Shown one piece after another: positions 6,555 to 15,056 of a stretch of DNA of 19,208 bases (its first letter is position 1; every line of letters begins with the position of its first letter). The position numbers and the translations under genes were made by a program. The DNA is from an uncultured Bacilli bacterium. Its GTDB lineage: Bacteria; Bacillota_I; Bacilli_A; RF39; UBA660. The notes under the pieces were generated by a model. The model worked only from the letters and a program-made list of their open reading frames with translations. It made no database searches and was not told the origin of the DNA. The stretch is from positions 1 through 19,208 of the forward strand of contig CAJUGE010000025.1 in the NCBI GenBank assembly GCA_910586295.1. The letters are read 5' to 3'.

Positions 6555-8327
6555 CTAATTTACCCTCTTAAATAATTTTTCTAATTCATACTTGGTATAT
6601 TTGATAATTGTTGGTCTTCCATGAGGACATGTATAAGGAAATTCGCATTTCATCAACCTTTTAATAAGAATGTCTTGTTCCAAAGGTCCAATATTAGTAT
6701 TCGCTTTTACACTCATCTTGCAAGACAAATTTATAGCTAACTGTTCGTTAAACTTTACTCTATCAAATTTATTACCTTTACTAACTAATAGGTCAAAAAT
6801 CTTATTTATACTCTCTATCTCGCAGCCTTCTCTAAGCCAAGTAGGATGTGCGATTATTCTTATTGTTTGACCACCAAATTCTTCAAAATCTATGCCTAAT
6901 TCTTCAATAAATCTTCTATTTTCTAAAACTGTCATGTATTCGTTTTTAGATAATTCTATATTTATAGGAAAAAGTAAAGAAGTTTTGTTTGTCTTCTGTT
7001 CTTTTAATTCTTTTAAATACTTTTCATAATTTATTCTTTCATTAGCGGCATGTATATCTATCATATAAACATTATTCTCATCGTTAGCAAAAAGGTATGT
7101 TCCCAAAGCAAGCCCGACTGGATGAATAAGAGTTTCTTCTCTTAGTTCTTCTTTCTCTATACTAGTATCATATTCTAAAGTTTCTTCGCTTACATAAAAG
7201 TTAAGTGCTTGTTCTTCAACAAACTTAAGTGGCTCTTTTTTTAAAACTCCATTATCTTGGGAATAATCTACTATCAACTCTTCTTTTTTTATTTCTTCTT
7301 CTATATTAACTTTTGGTTTTTCTTCATAAGCTTTAAACGTGTTATCTACTGCATTAAGTTTATCTCTAATTAAAGAAAATAAAAGTTCCTCTAAAGATTC
7401 TATCTTACTTATTTTGATATCTTGTTTAGTTGGGTGAATATTAACATCTATTAAAGTTGGATCTACTTCTATATTTATAACTACTACAGGATATCTATTA
7501 TCTGCTAAGAATGTATGGTATGCATCTTTTATAATTTTCATTATATAGGAGTTAGTAACTATTCTTCCGTTTACTAATACTGTCATATTAGTCTTAGTAC
7601 TTTTATTAATGTTTATGTTACTAACATATCCTTCGATTTCATAATCTAAGTTTTCTCCTTTTATATGAACCATATTTTTACTTACGTTGTATCCATATAT
7701 CTCATGAATAATCTTAAGTAAGTCTCCACTTCCACTAGTTCTAAGAATCTCTTTATTTTCGCTTTTTAAAGTAAATGATATGCTAGGGTGTGATAAAGCC
7801 ATTCTTTCTATTAAAGAAACAACACCATTTAGTTCTGTATAAAAACTTTTTAAAAACTTAAGTCTGGCAGGGGTATTGAAGAATAAATTTCTTACAGTAA
7901 CACTAGTACCTCTAGTAATATTACTATTTCCTGTATCTTCTACATGACCACCTTTTATTAAAACTTTTGTTGCTTCACCATTACAATAAGTATTAAGTTC
8001 TACCTCACTTACACTCGCGATAGATGGAAGTGCTTCTCCTCTAAAACCTAAAGTATTTATAAAATACAAATCATTCTCATTCTTAATTTTACTAGTAGCA
8101 TGTGGCGTAAAAGCTAGTACTGCGTCTATAGAATCCATTCCTTTACCATCGTCAGTTACCCTCATCTCTTTTATACCTGCATTAATTAGTTCTATCTTTA
8201 TATTAGAACTTCCTGCATCAATACTATTTTCTACTAATTCTTTTATGACAGAAGATACTTTTTCAACAACTTCTCCTGCTGCAATTTTATTAGCAAGAAC
8301 TTCATCCATTACTTTAATAACTCCCAT
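6555..8327 (-). CDS. mutL: DNA mismatch repair protein MutL with endonuclease domain
   Basis: Links mismatch recognition by MutS to strand removal. The 590 residues include the GHKL ATPase (KELVENSIDAG with Glu 30 and Asn 34, DDGKGM 59-64, TSKI, GFRGEALPSIASVS 94-107), a short acidic linker (about 335-395) and a dimerisation/endonuclease domain. The nicking motif is present as DIHAANERINYE (424-435; DQHAxxExxxxE in the family), with SCKMSVKA (535-542) and CPHGRP (567-572) as the metal-site partners. So this is a MutL that cuts DNA, as in bacteria without MutH. The start MGVIKVMDE has AAGGTGAT 6-7 bases upstream. No mutS is in the window. The gene follows yqeH by 15 bases. Confidence 0.97.
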   Translation of the reverse strand: MGVIKVMDEVLANKIAAGEVVEKVSSVIKELVENSIDAGSSNIKIELINAGIKEMRVTDDGKGMDSIDAVLAFTPHATSKIKNENDLYFINTLGFRGEALPSIASVSEVELNTYCNGEATKVLIKGGHVEDTGNSNITRGTSVTVRNLFFNTPARLKFLKSFYTELNGVVSLIERMALSHPSISFTLKSENKEILRTSGSGDLLKIIHEIYGYNVSKNMVHIKGENLDYEIEGYVSNININKSTKTNMTVLVNGRIVTNSYIMKIIKDAYHTFLADNRYPVVVINIEVDPTLIDVNIHPTKQDIKISKIESLEELLFSLIRDKLNAVDNTFKAYEEKPKVNIEEEIKKEELIVDYSQDNGVLKKEPLKFVEEQALNFYVSEETLEYDTSIEKEELREETLIHPVGLALGTYLFANDENNVYMIDIHAANERINYEKYLKELKEQKTNKTSLLFPINIELSKNEYMTVLENRRFIEELGIDFEEFGGQTIRIIAHPTWLREGCEIESINKIFDLLVSKGNKFDRVKFNEQLAINLSCKMSVKANTNIGPLEQDILIKRLMKCEFPYTCPHGRPTIIKYTKYELEKLFKRVN

Positions 8328-8342
8328 TTTATCACCTTACTT

Positions 8343-9344
8343 CTATATTAACTTATCTCTTTTACTTATAATTTTATCATCTAATGTATATATAGTCAAA
8401 ATTCCATTCTTAGGAAACTTTATAAAACCTAATCCTTCAATAACTAAATCTTGCATATTATCTATTATTACAGTTTGCTTATGTAATATTTTAAGTTCAT
8501 TACTTGTTGTTACTTTCATCTTTTTATAATTTAATTCGTTCTTAAGATAAAACACCATCCCTATACTCTCATCACTATTATTCTCTATTCTAATTAATTC
8601 TTCTAAAATAATCATAAATCCTGGTCTAAGATTATATATCTTAGGTTTAATCTCTTTTTTAGGAATCATAGTTTTATATTTATTTATATCTATAAAATTT
8701 ACTATGGAATTAGAGTTAATAAAGCCAGGTGTATCTATAATAGTCAAGTTTTCATCTAATTTAATATTCATAACTTCTTCTGTAGTGTTTGGAACTAAAC
8801 TAGTAGTAATATATGCCTTATTGCCTTTTAATTCAAGTAAACTATTTATTAAACTAGATTTGCCACTGTTTGTATGCCCGATTACATAGCATTTTTTTAC
8901 TTTGTCTTTAACTAGTTTGTTATATAATTCTTCTATACTCCACTTTTTTGTACTACTCACTACTAAGATACTTTTAATATTTTCAAATTTATTTTGAATA
9001 TATGAAATTAGTTTATTGTTTTTAACACTTTTTGGAATTAAATCTCTTTTAGTTAATACTATATAAACTTCACTATTAATAGATTTTAATGGTTCTAATG
9101 TCTCCTCACTTATACAAGTAATATCAAGTAAATAGATTATTGGTAAATTTTCACATACTATTTTTTTAATGAAATCATCTTTATCTTGTTTTTTATCTAT
9201 AAGTTTAGCTTCACCATAATGTATTACTTTAAAGCATCTCTCACAATATTCTGCACTATCTAATTTTTTTTCTACTACATATCCAGGTTTTAACTTATCT
9301 ATGCTTTGTAATTCCAACCCACATCCTATACACTTTCTAATCAT
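8343..9344 (-). CDS. yqeH: Circularly permuted ribosome-assembly GTPase YqeH
   Basis: A GTPase for 30S subunit assembly. The N-terminus is a zinc finger (Cys 5, 8, 34 and 37; CIGC and CERC). The GTPase motifs then come in permuted order: G4 as TKRD (98-101), G5 SST, G1 GHTNSGKSS (156-164), the TTSLVPNTT switch, and G3 DTPGF (204-208). A C-terminal beta-rich domain follows, as in the YqeH/RbgA-like group. I start at the ATG at 9344 because AAAGGG lies eight bases before it and the next residues are the zinc finger; an upstream in-frame ATG at 9368 has no ribosome binding site. At 333 residues it is a little shorter than B. subtilis YqeH. It overlaps yqeG by 8 bases, the same pairing as in Bacillus. 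Confidence 0.93.
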   Translation of the reverse strand: MIRKCIGCGLELQSIDKLKPGYVVEKKLDSAEYCERCFKVIHYGEAKLIDKKQDKDDFIKKIVCENLPIIYLLDITCISEETLEPLKSINSEVYIVLTKRDLIPKSVKNNKLISYIQNKFENIKSILVVSSTKKWSIEELYNKLVKDKVKKCYVIGHTNSGKSSLINSLLELKGNKAYITTSLVPNTTEEVMNIKLDENLTIIDTPGFINSNSIVNFIDINKYKTMIPKKEIKPKIYNLRPGFMIILEELIRIENNSDESIGMVFYLKNELNYKKMKVTTSNELKILHKQTVIIDNMQDLVIEGLGFIKFPKNGILTIYTLDDKIISKRDKLI

Positions 9345-9861
9345 AATATTTTCCCTTTTTAAAGGCATCTTTAGCCCCTAATATTTTCATGATAATATTT
9401 TCTATTATTCTATTAGGTTTGGTAACAAATCTATCGTTCTTACTTATAGGATTTATTAAAATACTAGTCATACCCATTTTATTGGCACCTAGGACATCTG
9501 TAAGTAACTGGTCTCCTACACAAGCAATTTCCTCTGGATTAAACTTATAAATAGATATTATCTTATTATAACTCTTACTTAATGGTTTTTTAGCATCTGC
9601 ACAACTATCAATCTCAAGTCCATTCCTAAATGGTTCTACTCTAGCTCTTCCACTATTAGACATAAGTATAGGCTTAAGTCCCATTTCTTTTAATTTAAAC
9701 ATTAAGTTGATTGCTTCTTCTGAAGGCGCTAGTACGTCTACAGGCGCTATTGTGTTGTCGAGGTCAAATATAATACATTTTATTCCTTTCTTTATAAGTT
9801 TTTCATAATCTATTCTATATATACTCTGAGCATATACATCTGGTACAAATCTATCTATCAT
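9337..9861 (-). CDS. yqeG: HAD-superfamily (IIIA) phosphatase YqeG
   Basis: A 174-residue HAD phosphatase of the YqeG family; substrate unknown. The motifs are complete: motif I DLDNT (33-37), motif II SNSG (68-71), a lysine at 91-92, motif IV GDQLLTD (116-122). I start at the ATG at 9861, 5 bases after AAAGGAG; an in-frame GTG at 9865-9867 lies in the ribosome binding site. The Shine-Dalgarno overlaps the obgE stop codon, so translation is coupled. Conserved yqeG-yqeH pairing in Bacillota suggests a role linked to ribosome assembly, which is inference. Confidence 0.93.
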   Translation of the reverse strand: MIDRFVPDVYAQSIYRIDYEKLIKKGIKCIIFDLDNTIAPVDVLAPSEEAINLMFKLKEMGLKPILMSNSGRARVEPFRNGLEIDSCADAKKPLSKSYNKIISIYKFNPEEIACVGDQLLTDVLGANKMGMTSILINPISKNDRFVTKPNRIIENIIMKILGAKDAFKKGKYYD

Positions 9862-9871
9862 AAACACTCCT

Positions 9872-11161
9872 TTAATAATCTAAATTTTCGTTATAAGTAA
9901 ATTCTACATCTAATATTTTTACTGTATCTCCATCTACTGCACCTAAATTCTTTAATTCTTCATCTATTCCAAGCCGTTTGAGTTTACTTGCAAATTTTAG
10001 AACAGCTTCGTCAGAATTAAACCTAGTTCTATGTAAAAGTTCTTCTAATTTTTTACCACTTATAATATATGTATGTTCGTTTTCTTTTTTTATTTCATAA
10101 GGTTTCTCGTTCTTAAATTCATATAAAACATAACTTTCAAACTCATCTTTATCATATACTTCTGCTTGTTCTTCTTCGTCCAATATATTTTTAAGTCTTA
10201 ATATTAGTTCTTTTATGCCATCTCTAGTAACTGCACTCGTTTCAATAATTTCTTCTTCACTATATGCACTTTCTAATTTTTCTAAATTTTCCTTACTTAC
10301 AGGTACGTCCATCTTATTAGCGATTATTACACTTCTTTTATTATAAAGTTTTTCGCTATAATTCTTAAGTTCATTTTTAAGAATATCATATTGTTCAGTA
10401 ACACTTAGTCCATCATGTTCGCTCATATCAAGGACAAATGCTATTATCTTAGTTCTAGTAGCATGTTTTAAAAATTTATCTCCTAGTCCTACTCCCTCAC
10501 TGGCACCTTCTATTATACCAGGTAAATCTGCTACAACATAACTACTTCTTCCAGGTACTGAGACAACACCCAAATTTGGAACTAATGTTGTAAAATGATA
10601 ATCTGCTATTTTAGGTTTTACTGCACTAATAACACTTATTAGACTACTTTTTCCTACACTAGGAAATCCAAGAAGTCCAACGTCTGCCAAAAGTTTAAGT
10701 TCACACTTAACTTCTCTTTCTTCACCTTTAAGACCATATTCACTTATTTTGGGTGCTTTATTTCTATTAGATTTAAAACTAGCGTTCCCTCTTCCGCCAC
10801 GGCCTCCTTTAGCTACTACACATTCTTCTCCATTTTTAACTAAATCACAAATAATAAGTCCAGTTTCTTCATCTTTAACAGTAGTACCTACTGGAACTTT
10901 TATAATAACATCTTCGCCAGTCGCTCCTGTCCTGTTAGCGCCTTTCCCATTTTCTCCTTTATTTCCTTTAATTTTACGGTTATACTTTAAATCTACTAAA
11001 GTACTAAGGCCTTCATCAGCCTTAAAAATGATGTTACCACCATTTCCACCATTGCCTCCATCAGGTCCTCCCATCTCTACAAATTTTTCATGTCTAAAAG
11101 AGGTGCACCCATCTCCACCTCTACCAGCTTCTAATTTTATAATAATTTCATCTAAAAACAT
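9872..11161 (-). CDS. obgE: GTPase ObgE/CgtA, ribosome assembly and stress
   Basis: A 429-residue essential GTPase that binds the 50S subunit. The glycine-rich Obg fold fills residues 1-158 (GGDGCTSFRHEKF, GGPDGGNGGNGGN, GGRGGRGN). The G domain follows: GFPSVGKSS (165-173), FTT (190-192), DLPG (212-215), NKMD (282-285) and an SAV G5. A C-terminal OCT domain is present (about 350-425). The start MFLDEIIIKLEAGRGGDG is the usual one. Its Shine-Dalgarno (GAGGTG) is 32 bases upstream of the ATG with a hairpin between. It is the head of the obgE-yqeG-yqeH-mutL-miaA operon. In Bacillus obg follows rplU/rpmA and spo0B; those genes are absent here. Confidence 0.98.
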   Translation of the reverse strand: MFLDEIIIKLEAGRGGDGCTSFRHEKFVEMGGPDGGNGGNGGNIIFKADEGLSTLVDLKYNRKIKGNKGENGKGANRTGATGEDVIIKVPVGTTVKDEETGLIICDLVKNGEECVVAKGGRGGRGNASFKSNRNKAPKISEYGLKGEEREVKCELKLLADVGLLGFPSVGKSSLISVISAVKPKIADYHFTTLVPNLGVVSVPGRSSYVVADLPGIIEGASEGVGLGDKFLKHATRTKIIAFVLDMSEHDGLSVTEQYDILKNELKNYSEKLYNKRSVIIANKMDVPVSKENLEKLESAYSEEEIIETSAVTRDGIKELILRLKNILDEEEQAEVYDKDEFESYVLYEFKNEKPYEIKKENEHTYIISGKKLEELLHRTRFNSDEAVLKFASKLKRLGIDEELKNLGAVDGDTVKILDVEFTYNENLDY

Positions 11162-11203
11162 AACATTTACCGAGTTTTATTAACTCGATTATTCACCTCA
11201 CTT
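11162..11203 (-). promoter_or_regulatory. SD-hairpin-start leader element, copy 3 (obgE)
   Basis: Minus strand AAAGTGAGGTG, then 32 nt to the ATG, exactly the lepA spacing. The sequence between holds CGAGTT (11187-11182) paired with AACTCG (11176-11171) around a 5-nt loop. The TCG and ACTCG blocks are at the same offsets as in the other two copies, but here they pair in a shifted register. The structure is therefore not identical. Confidence 0.5.
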
Positions 11204-11246
11204 TTTATATCTTATAAATAAAATATAGATTTCAATTACCAACTTT

Positions 11247-11275
11247 ATTTTACCACAATAATGTAGATTAGTAAA
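11247..11275 (-). promoter_or_regulatory. Candidate promoter of the obgE operon
   Basis: Minus strand TTTACT (11275-11270), 17-nt spacer, TAAAAT (11252-11247), with TG one base before the spacer end (TGG-TAAAAT). The start near 11240 gives a leader of about 80 nt, close to the leaders predicted for lepA and the STAS-like gene. Confidence 0.5.
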
Positions 11276-11293
11276 CTTCGCCAGATTTATACA

Positions 11294-11335
11294 AAAATAT
11301 TTTAAGTATTATAACTAAAACACTTAAAATATTTT
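11294..11335 (-). terminator. AT-rich terminator between the accessory region and obgE
   Basis: A perfect 14-bp stem (11322-11335 with 11294-11307) with a 14-nt loop. On the minus strand it ends in five T. It lies 35 bases past the last reading frame of the upstream pseudogene and insulates the obgE promoter from it. The stem is almost all A-T, so its strength is uncertain. Confidence 0.55.
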
Positions 11336-11370
11336 CAATTAATTAGCAAACTTTTCTTTTTATATTAAAG

Positions 11371-11948
11371 TTATTTGTTATTTATTTCTATTTTTAGTTT
11401 CTGTACTTCTTTTAAACTTAGTACTGTGCCTACACTTATATCTTCTAAACTTGTATTTGTGTTTTCTAAGAAACTTTTTGCTATTTCAATTTCTTTCATT
11501 AAATCCATTTACTTTACTATATTCGTATTCACTTCTGGCAAGCACATCATTTAGCCAATAGTCATTTCCATATTACTTTTAGTTCTTTACCTTCTTTATT
11601 GTAGCATTTTACGTCATATTTATCAATATCTATAATTATTATTTCTACAATATTCTCCAACATCTTACTCTTTTTCGTTTTTCTATTATAATATTTATCT
11701 TCTATAACTTTTAAATCCTCACAAATATCTCTAACTAGATTTATTTCAATAATTCTTGATGTACTTCCAAAAATTTTGTCCCACTATTAAACTCCTTAGG
11801 TATTTGATTAAATAAATATATCCATTTCCATAGTCTTAGTATTAATATTATCTGGAATAAGTTTAACACTATTTAATATTTCTAAGTTGTCTATCTTTTT
11901 ATTAGTAATCTCTTAAGATAGATATTTAAATTTCTTATTCTTAGTCAT
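11371..11948 (-). pseudogene. Frameshifted gene of unknown family
   Basis: A strong ribosome binding site (AGAGGAGG) precedes an ATG at 11948, which opens MTKNKKFKYLS and stops. Further pieces in other frames follow in order: EITNKKIDNLEILNSVKLIP, QIPKEFNSGTKFLEVHQE, INLVRDICEDLKVIEDKYY, KSKMLENIVEIIIIDIDKYD, VKCYNKEGKELKVIWK, NDYWLNDVLARSEYEYSK. The last is a 45-codon open frame (11508-11371) MDLMKEIEIAKSFLENTN. Amino-acid composition and the good start site show a former gene of roughly 190 residues, broken by at least four frameshifts or stops. I do not recognise the family. The last piece could still be a separate small gene, but its ribosome binding site is weak. Confidence 0.6.
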
Positions 11949-12190
11949 TTTTCCTCCTCTACTTATTATATACAATACTAAGTAGCGAAAACGCTTTTTA
12001 TTTTTTGAAGAAAATGGCATTTACATAATATTATACACTTAAATAAATATAGATAGTAAAATAACTTTACATTATATCTTTTATATAACTTCTAGTAGAA
12101 AAACTATCATTTACATTATTTAAAATATTAAATCGCAGTACGACACAGTCAAATTGTTGAAAGAATATGATATCTTTTTCTTTTATTTTT

Positions 12191-12223
12191 AAACCCTACA
12201 AGGGTTTCTGTGCTAAAGTACAG
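12191..12223. repeat. Tandem double hairpin of unknown role
   Basis: AAACCCT (12191-12197) pairs with AGGGTTT (12201-12207) around 3 nt. Directly abutting it, CTGTGC (12208-12213) pairs with GTACAG (12218-12223) around TAAA, with one G-T pair. Six T follow at 12234-12239 on the plus strand, 10 bases past the second stem, which is too far for an ordinary terminator. Between 11949 and 12306 I see no intact gene. One minus-strand open frame without a start (about 12200-12065) reads KEKDIIFFQQFDCVVLRFN and may be a remnant. The hairpins could be the subterminal end of a lost mobile element, but no copy of a transposase remains. Confidence 0.45.
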
Positions 12224-12306
12224 AGCCTGAATCTTTTTTGCCGAAAAACAGTCAATAGAAAAAGTGAAATTATAAAAATAATCTCATTTTCAAATTGTAG
12301 TTTAAA

Positions 12307-12936
12307 TTATTGATGATCTTTCCAAAAATTATAAATTATATCAGAAAGCTCTTTTGGATTATCAACATTAACCTCATGTGATGAGTTGCTTATTATTTTA
12401 AATTCACTTGTTTTTATAATATTATTTAATAATTTAGCGCTTTTCATATTTACATTGTCCTTATCACCACACAAAATTAAACTTTTACATTTTATTTTGT
12501 TTAAATCTTTTGCAATATTAAGATTACTCATTGAATGAACTAATGTGATAAATTCTCTTTTGGAATAACCTGTTTTTTCAAATGTTCTTTTTGGCATCAT
12601 CTTAAATATTAAATTTTGTACTTTAAAAAGTACTTTTGGTATTTTATATGGTGTTCCAATTAAAATAATAGAATTTACCTTTTCTGGATATTCTTTTGCA
12701 AAGTCTAATGCTAATATTCCACCTAATGAAAGTCCACATAGATTTAATTTTTCTTCTTGATTATTACAAAAATCAGAAAAAGCACCATATAAACTTTTAT
12801 AATTTAGTAAAGTATTATCAGTTATTTCATATAAACTAGGACATATTGCTTCAATTCCATTTTTCTTTAAATAAATAACTGTCTTATGCCAACTTTGATT
12901 ATTTTGCCCTAATCCATGAATTAAAATATTTCTCAT
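12307..12936 (-). CDS. Alpha/beta hydrolase
   Basis: A 209-residue alpha/beta-fold hydrolase, cytoplasmic (no signal peptide). The oxyanion-hole HG is at 7-8 (LIHGLGQ). The nucleophile elbow is GLSLG (68-72, Ser 70), the acid Asp is in LCGDKDN (158-160), and the base is His 187 in SNSSHEVNVDNP. The cap region is short. Substrate cannot be told from sequence; small esterases and lipases of this type are common. The start follows the HTH gene's stop by 4 bases, with AAGGAT as ribosome binding site, so the two form an operon. The regulator upstream probably controls it. Confidence 0.88.
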   Translation of the reverse strand: MRNILIHGLGQNNQSWHKTVIYLKKNGIEAICPSLYEITDNTLLNYKSLYGAFSDFCNNQEEKLNLCGLSLGGILALDFAKEYPEKVNSIILIGTPYKIPKVLFKVQNLIFKMMPKRTFEKTGYSKREFITLVHSMSNLNIAKDLNKIKCKSLILCGDKDNVNMKSAKLLNNIIKTSEFKIISNSSHEVNVDNPKELSDIIYNFWKDHQ

Positions 12937-12940
12937 ACTA

Positions 12941-13732
12941 TCAATCCTTTTTACTAGAAAATTGCTTTAATCCCACATAAGATGCTATTATTATCATAAT
13001 TATAGCACAAATCACATTAGGTATATTATTATCATTATTGGGAATGTCTAATACTTTTGCACAAAACTGATTCGTAAATACTGTAATAAATGATAACATA
13101 AATAAACTAATAGAAATTTTATAATAAAGAGCAACTTTAGTAAAAGTACATATTAAAATGGAAATCCACAAAAAGATAAAAACGAATGATGTAATTAAAT
13201 AACTACTTAATAGCCAGTTTCCATTATTAACATAATTTATAGTAAACAATAATATATAAACCAAAATTGTAACTATAGCAGAAATTTTACAAAGTTTATA
13301 CTTATTATTTTTAAGATAAAAAGGAAGACTTGTTATAGCAAAAGAAATCAATACTCCTAACAAAACTATTAAAAACCAAGATAGTTTATGATCTATTACT
13401 AAATTACAAATAAAGCAAGTAATAATTCCAATCAAATACACTAAATTTATAATATTGAATAGCCATTTTTTAATTGTCCTGTATTTTTGAATTTCCTTTT
13501 TTTCTTTGTTCATTGTTTCATCATCACAAGCAGTAAAAAATTCGTGTTCTGATATATTTAATTCCTTACATAAATTTGTTATAACCGTTATATCTGGATA
13601 AGAGATACCTCTTTCCCATTTTGATATAGTTGTAGGAATTACATATAATTTATTTGCTAATTCCTCTTGCGTTAAGTTTGCCTCTTTCCTTTTTTCTGTA
13701 ATATATTTACCAAAACTTTTTTTATCTTGCAT
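12941..13732 (-). CDS. XRE-family HTH regulator with a C-terminal membrane domain
   Basis: A 263-residue protein. Residues 7-62 are a Cro/CI-type helix-turn-helix (ITEKRKEANLTQEELANKL, TTISKWERGISYPD). A short basic linker follows, then six hydrophobic segments at about 90-113, 118-140, 150-168, 177-198, 204-222 and 238-257. Such membrane-tethered XRE regulators are common in Bacillota, where the membrane part may sense envelope or small-molecule signals; that role is inference. AAAGGAG lies ten bases before the ATG. A possible promoter (TTGTAT, 17 nt, TAAAAT) lies just upstream, close to the end of the group II intron remnant. The gene heads a two-gene operon with the hydrolase. Confidence 0.88.
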   Translation of the reverse strand: MQDKKSFGKYITEKRKEANLTQEELANKLYVIPTTISKWERGISYPDITVITNLCKELNISEHEFFTACDDETMNKEKKEIQKYRTIKKWLFNIINLVYLIGIITCFICNLVIDHKLSWFLIVLLGVLISFAITSLPFYLKNNKYKLCKISAIVTILVYILLFTINYVNNGNWLLSSYLITSFVFIFLWISILICTFTKVALYYKISISLFMLSFITVFTNQFCAKVLDIPNNDNNIPNVICAIIMIIIASYVGLKQFSSKKD

Positions 13733-13794
13733 AAAATATTTCTCCTTTCAAGAACTATTTTAATTTCTATGATTATCTAATACAATGGCTAGTT

Positions 13795-14055
13795 AGGCCA
13801 CCTACGATCAAGTAGAAGTACAGATTACTTCATACAATTCTCACAGAACCGAACGTTCCCTGTTAGAGCATTCGACTCCTCACAATATATTATTTATTTC
13901 TCAAATAGAATAGCTATTAATTCTGGGTTGCGGTAAATCAAAGAAGTTAATCATAGTTGCCAAACCTTTATTCCTATAGCTTTTCTTTTGACTTCTTCTA
14001 CTCAACCATTTTATTAGTAATAACATAACTAATGGTGATATCTTGCGAACATATC
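13795..14055 (-). mobile_element. 3' remnant of a group II intron (maturase C-terminus, domains V and VI)
   Basis: On the minus strand an open frame reads KISPLVMLLLIKW, LSRRSQKKSYRNKG, LATMINFFDLPQPRI and ends SYSI at a TGA near 13910. This matches the C-terminus of group II intron reverse transcriptase/maturases (WLxRRSQRKS then LPxPRI). After the stop comes a 33-nt domain V-like element at 13878-13846: GAGTCGA pairs with TCGGTTC in the lower helix, with an ACG bulge side. A domain VI-like hairpin follows (GAAGTA/TACTTC, 13831-13815). The reverse transcriptase core and intron 5' domains are gone; the element stops abruptly near 14055. In domain V the usual AGC triad reads AGT and the upper helix pairs badly, so the intron is dead as well as truncated. 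Confidence 0.75.
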
Positions 14056-14066
14056 ACTATTATCTG

Positions 14067-14804
14067 TTATTCCAACAATGATTTTGTATAAATATCATAT
14101 TCATTATAAATACAATCGCCTTTTAGCAAAAATTCTTTATATTTTTCCAAATAATCCGATGCAGATTCAAAGTCATATTTAAAATTAGTGTTTATTTTAC
14201 TACATAATATTGCTTCTATATAATTTATTAAACAATTTCTATTATTTTCATTAGTTTGAATTAGACCACTAATAGCATATTTAAATGTTTCTTCAGGATT
14301 ATTTAACAATTCATCATAAGCTTTTTGACTTGCATTAATATAGTCAAATGGATTTGATGATGTTACTGGACCATTTTCAGCAATAGAATTAATTTTTTTT
14401 CAAAACATTATCTTTTATTACTGACTCTAATTCTATTTTTGTTGTAGCAATTTGTGATGGATAAATTTAATAATAAATCCAATATAAGTTATTTTTACAA
14501 TATCTCCAGCTTTAAAAGTTGTATTATTATTTTTTAATTCAAAACTAAACTTATTGGAACTTTTTCTTTCTTCTTCATTTTCGTTTGGCTCTACAATAAT
14601 ATAAGATGGGGATACTTCAAGTATTTTTCCATAAAAGTGATGCTCATCATGGCTAATCGTGTTATTAGAACCATTTGTGTCAGTTTTAATATCAAATGCT
14701 TCTCTATCAGTAACATCTTTTTCAATAATTTTATATAAAACACATGTTACTATACCTAATACTAAAACAATTGTTATAATTATTCCTGCTATTTTTTTCT
14801 TCAT
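14067..14804 (-). pseudogene. DUF3221-like membrane protein, two frameshifts
   Basis: AAGGA lies 5 bases before the ATG at 14804. The protein starts MKKKIAGIIIT with a membrane helix, then an OB-fold-like region: HHFYGKILEVSPSYIIVEPN, EEERKSSNKFSFELKNN, FKAGDIVKITYIGFI. This resembles DUF3221/YobA-type small lipoproteins (secreted). Around 14461-14467 the frame shifts to PSQIATTKIELESVIKDN, the expected continuation. At an eight-T run (14393-14400; A8 on the coding strand) it shifts back to INSIAENGPVTSSNPFDYIN and on to a helical C-terminal part ending at 14067. The first and third parts are in the same frame, so the two indels compensate and only about 20 residues are misread. Read straight through, the frame stops at 14433. 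It adjoins the group II intron remnant. Confidence 0.6.
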
Positions 14805-14815
14805 AAGTTCCTTCA

Positions 14816-15025
14816 TTACAGAGCACTATTTATCTGTGTGATAATTATAACATTTTTTGATTTATTTTTATATATGTCATAACAAAAAATGTTGTAATTG
14901 TCAAAATATTTTTCAGTTAAGCCTAACTTGTTTGATACATCATCTTGCGTCGTCAATCTAAAATGTTTTACAAAAGCGCTTAGAAATCCTTGAGACAAAT
15001 TTTTCAATTTCGGTATATTAGTCAC
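14816..15025 (-). CDS. Small hypothetical protein
   Basis: A 69-residue frame with a GTG start at 15025 after GGAGG (spacing about 10). An ATG two bases earlier is followed at once by TGA, so the GTG is the only usable start near this ribosome binding site. Sequence VTNIPKLKNLSQGFLSAF, then VKHFRLTTQDDVSNKLGL and a C-terminus ending NVIIITQINSAL. I do not recognise it. The good ribosome binding site supports translation, but the island around it is full of broken genes and this could be a fragment. Its stop overlaps an ATG of the next frame (TAATG). Confidence 0.4.
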   Translation of the reverse strand: MTNIPKLKNLSQGFLSAFVKHFRLTTQDDVSNKLGLTEKYFDNYNIFCYDIYKNKSKNVIIITQINSAL

Positions 15026-15056
15026 ATTTTTATTACCTCCAATGTCTTGTCACACA

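Noticed and set aside
8245..8529. Plus-strand frames inside mutL/yqeH (also 6670-6870 and 8704-8889)
   Set aside because: Antisense to conserved motifs, no ribosome binding sites, no family-like residues.
10749..11183. Plus-strand 144-codon frame, proline-rich
   Set aside because: Mirror of the glycine-rich Obg domain on the other strand (Gly codons read as Pro); not a gene.
11162..11203. obgE leader as an L21-type ribosomal protein leader
   Set aside because: No rplU or rpmA genes here, and the element matches lepA and the STAS-like leader instead.
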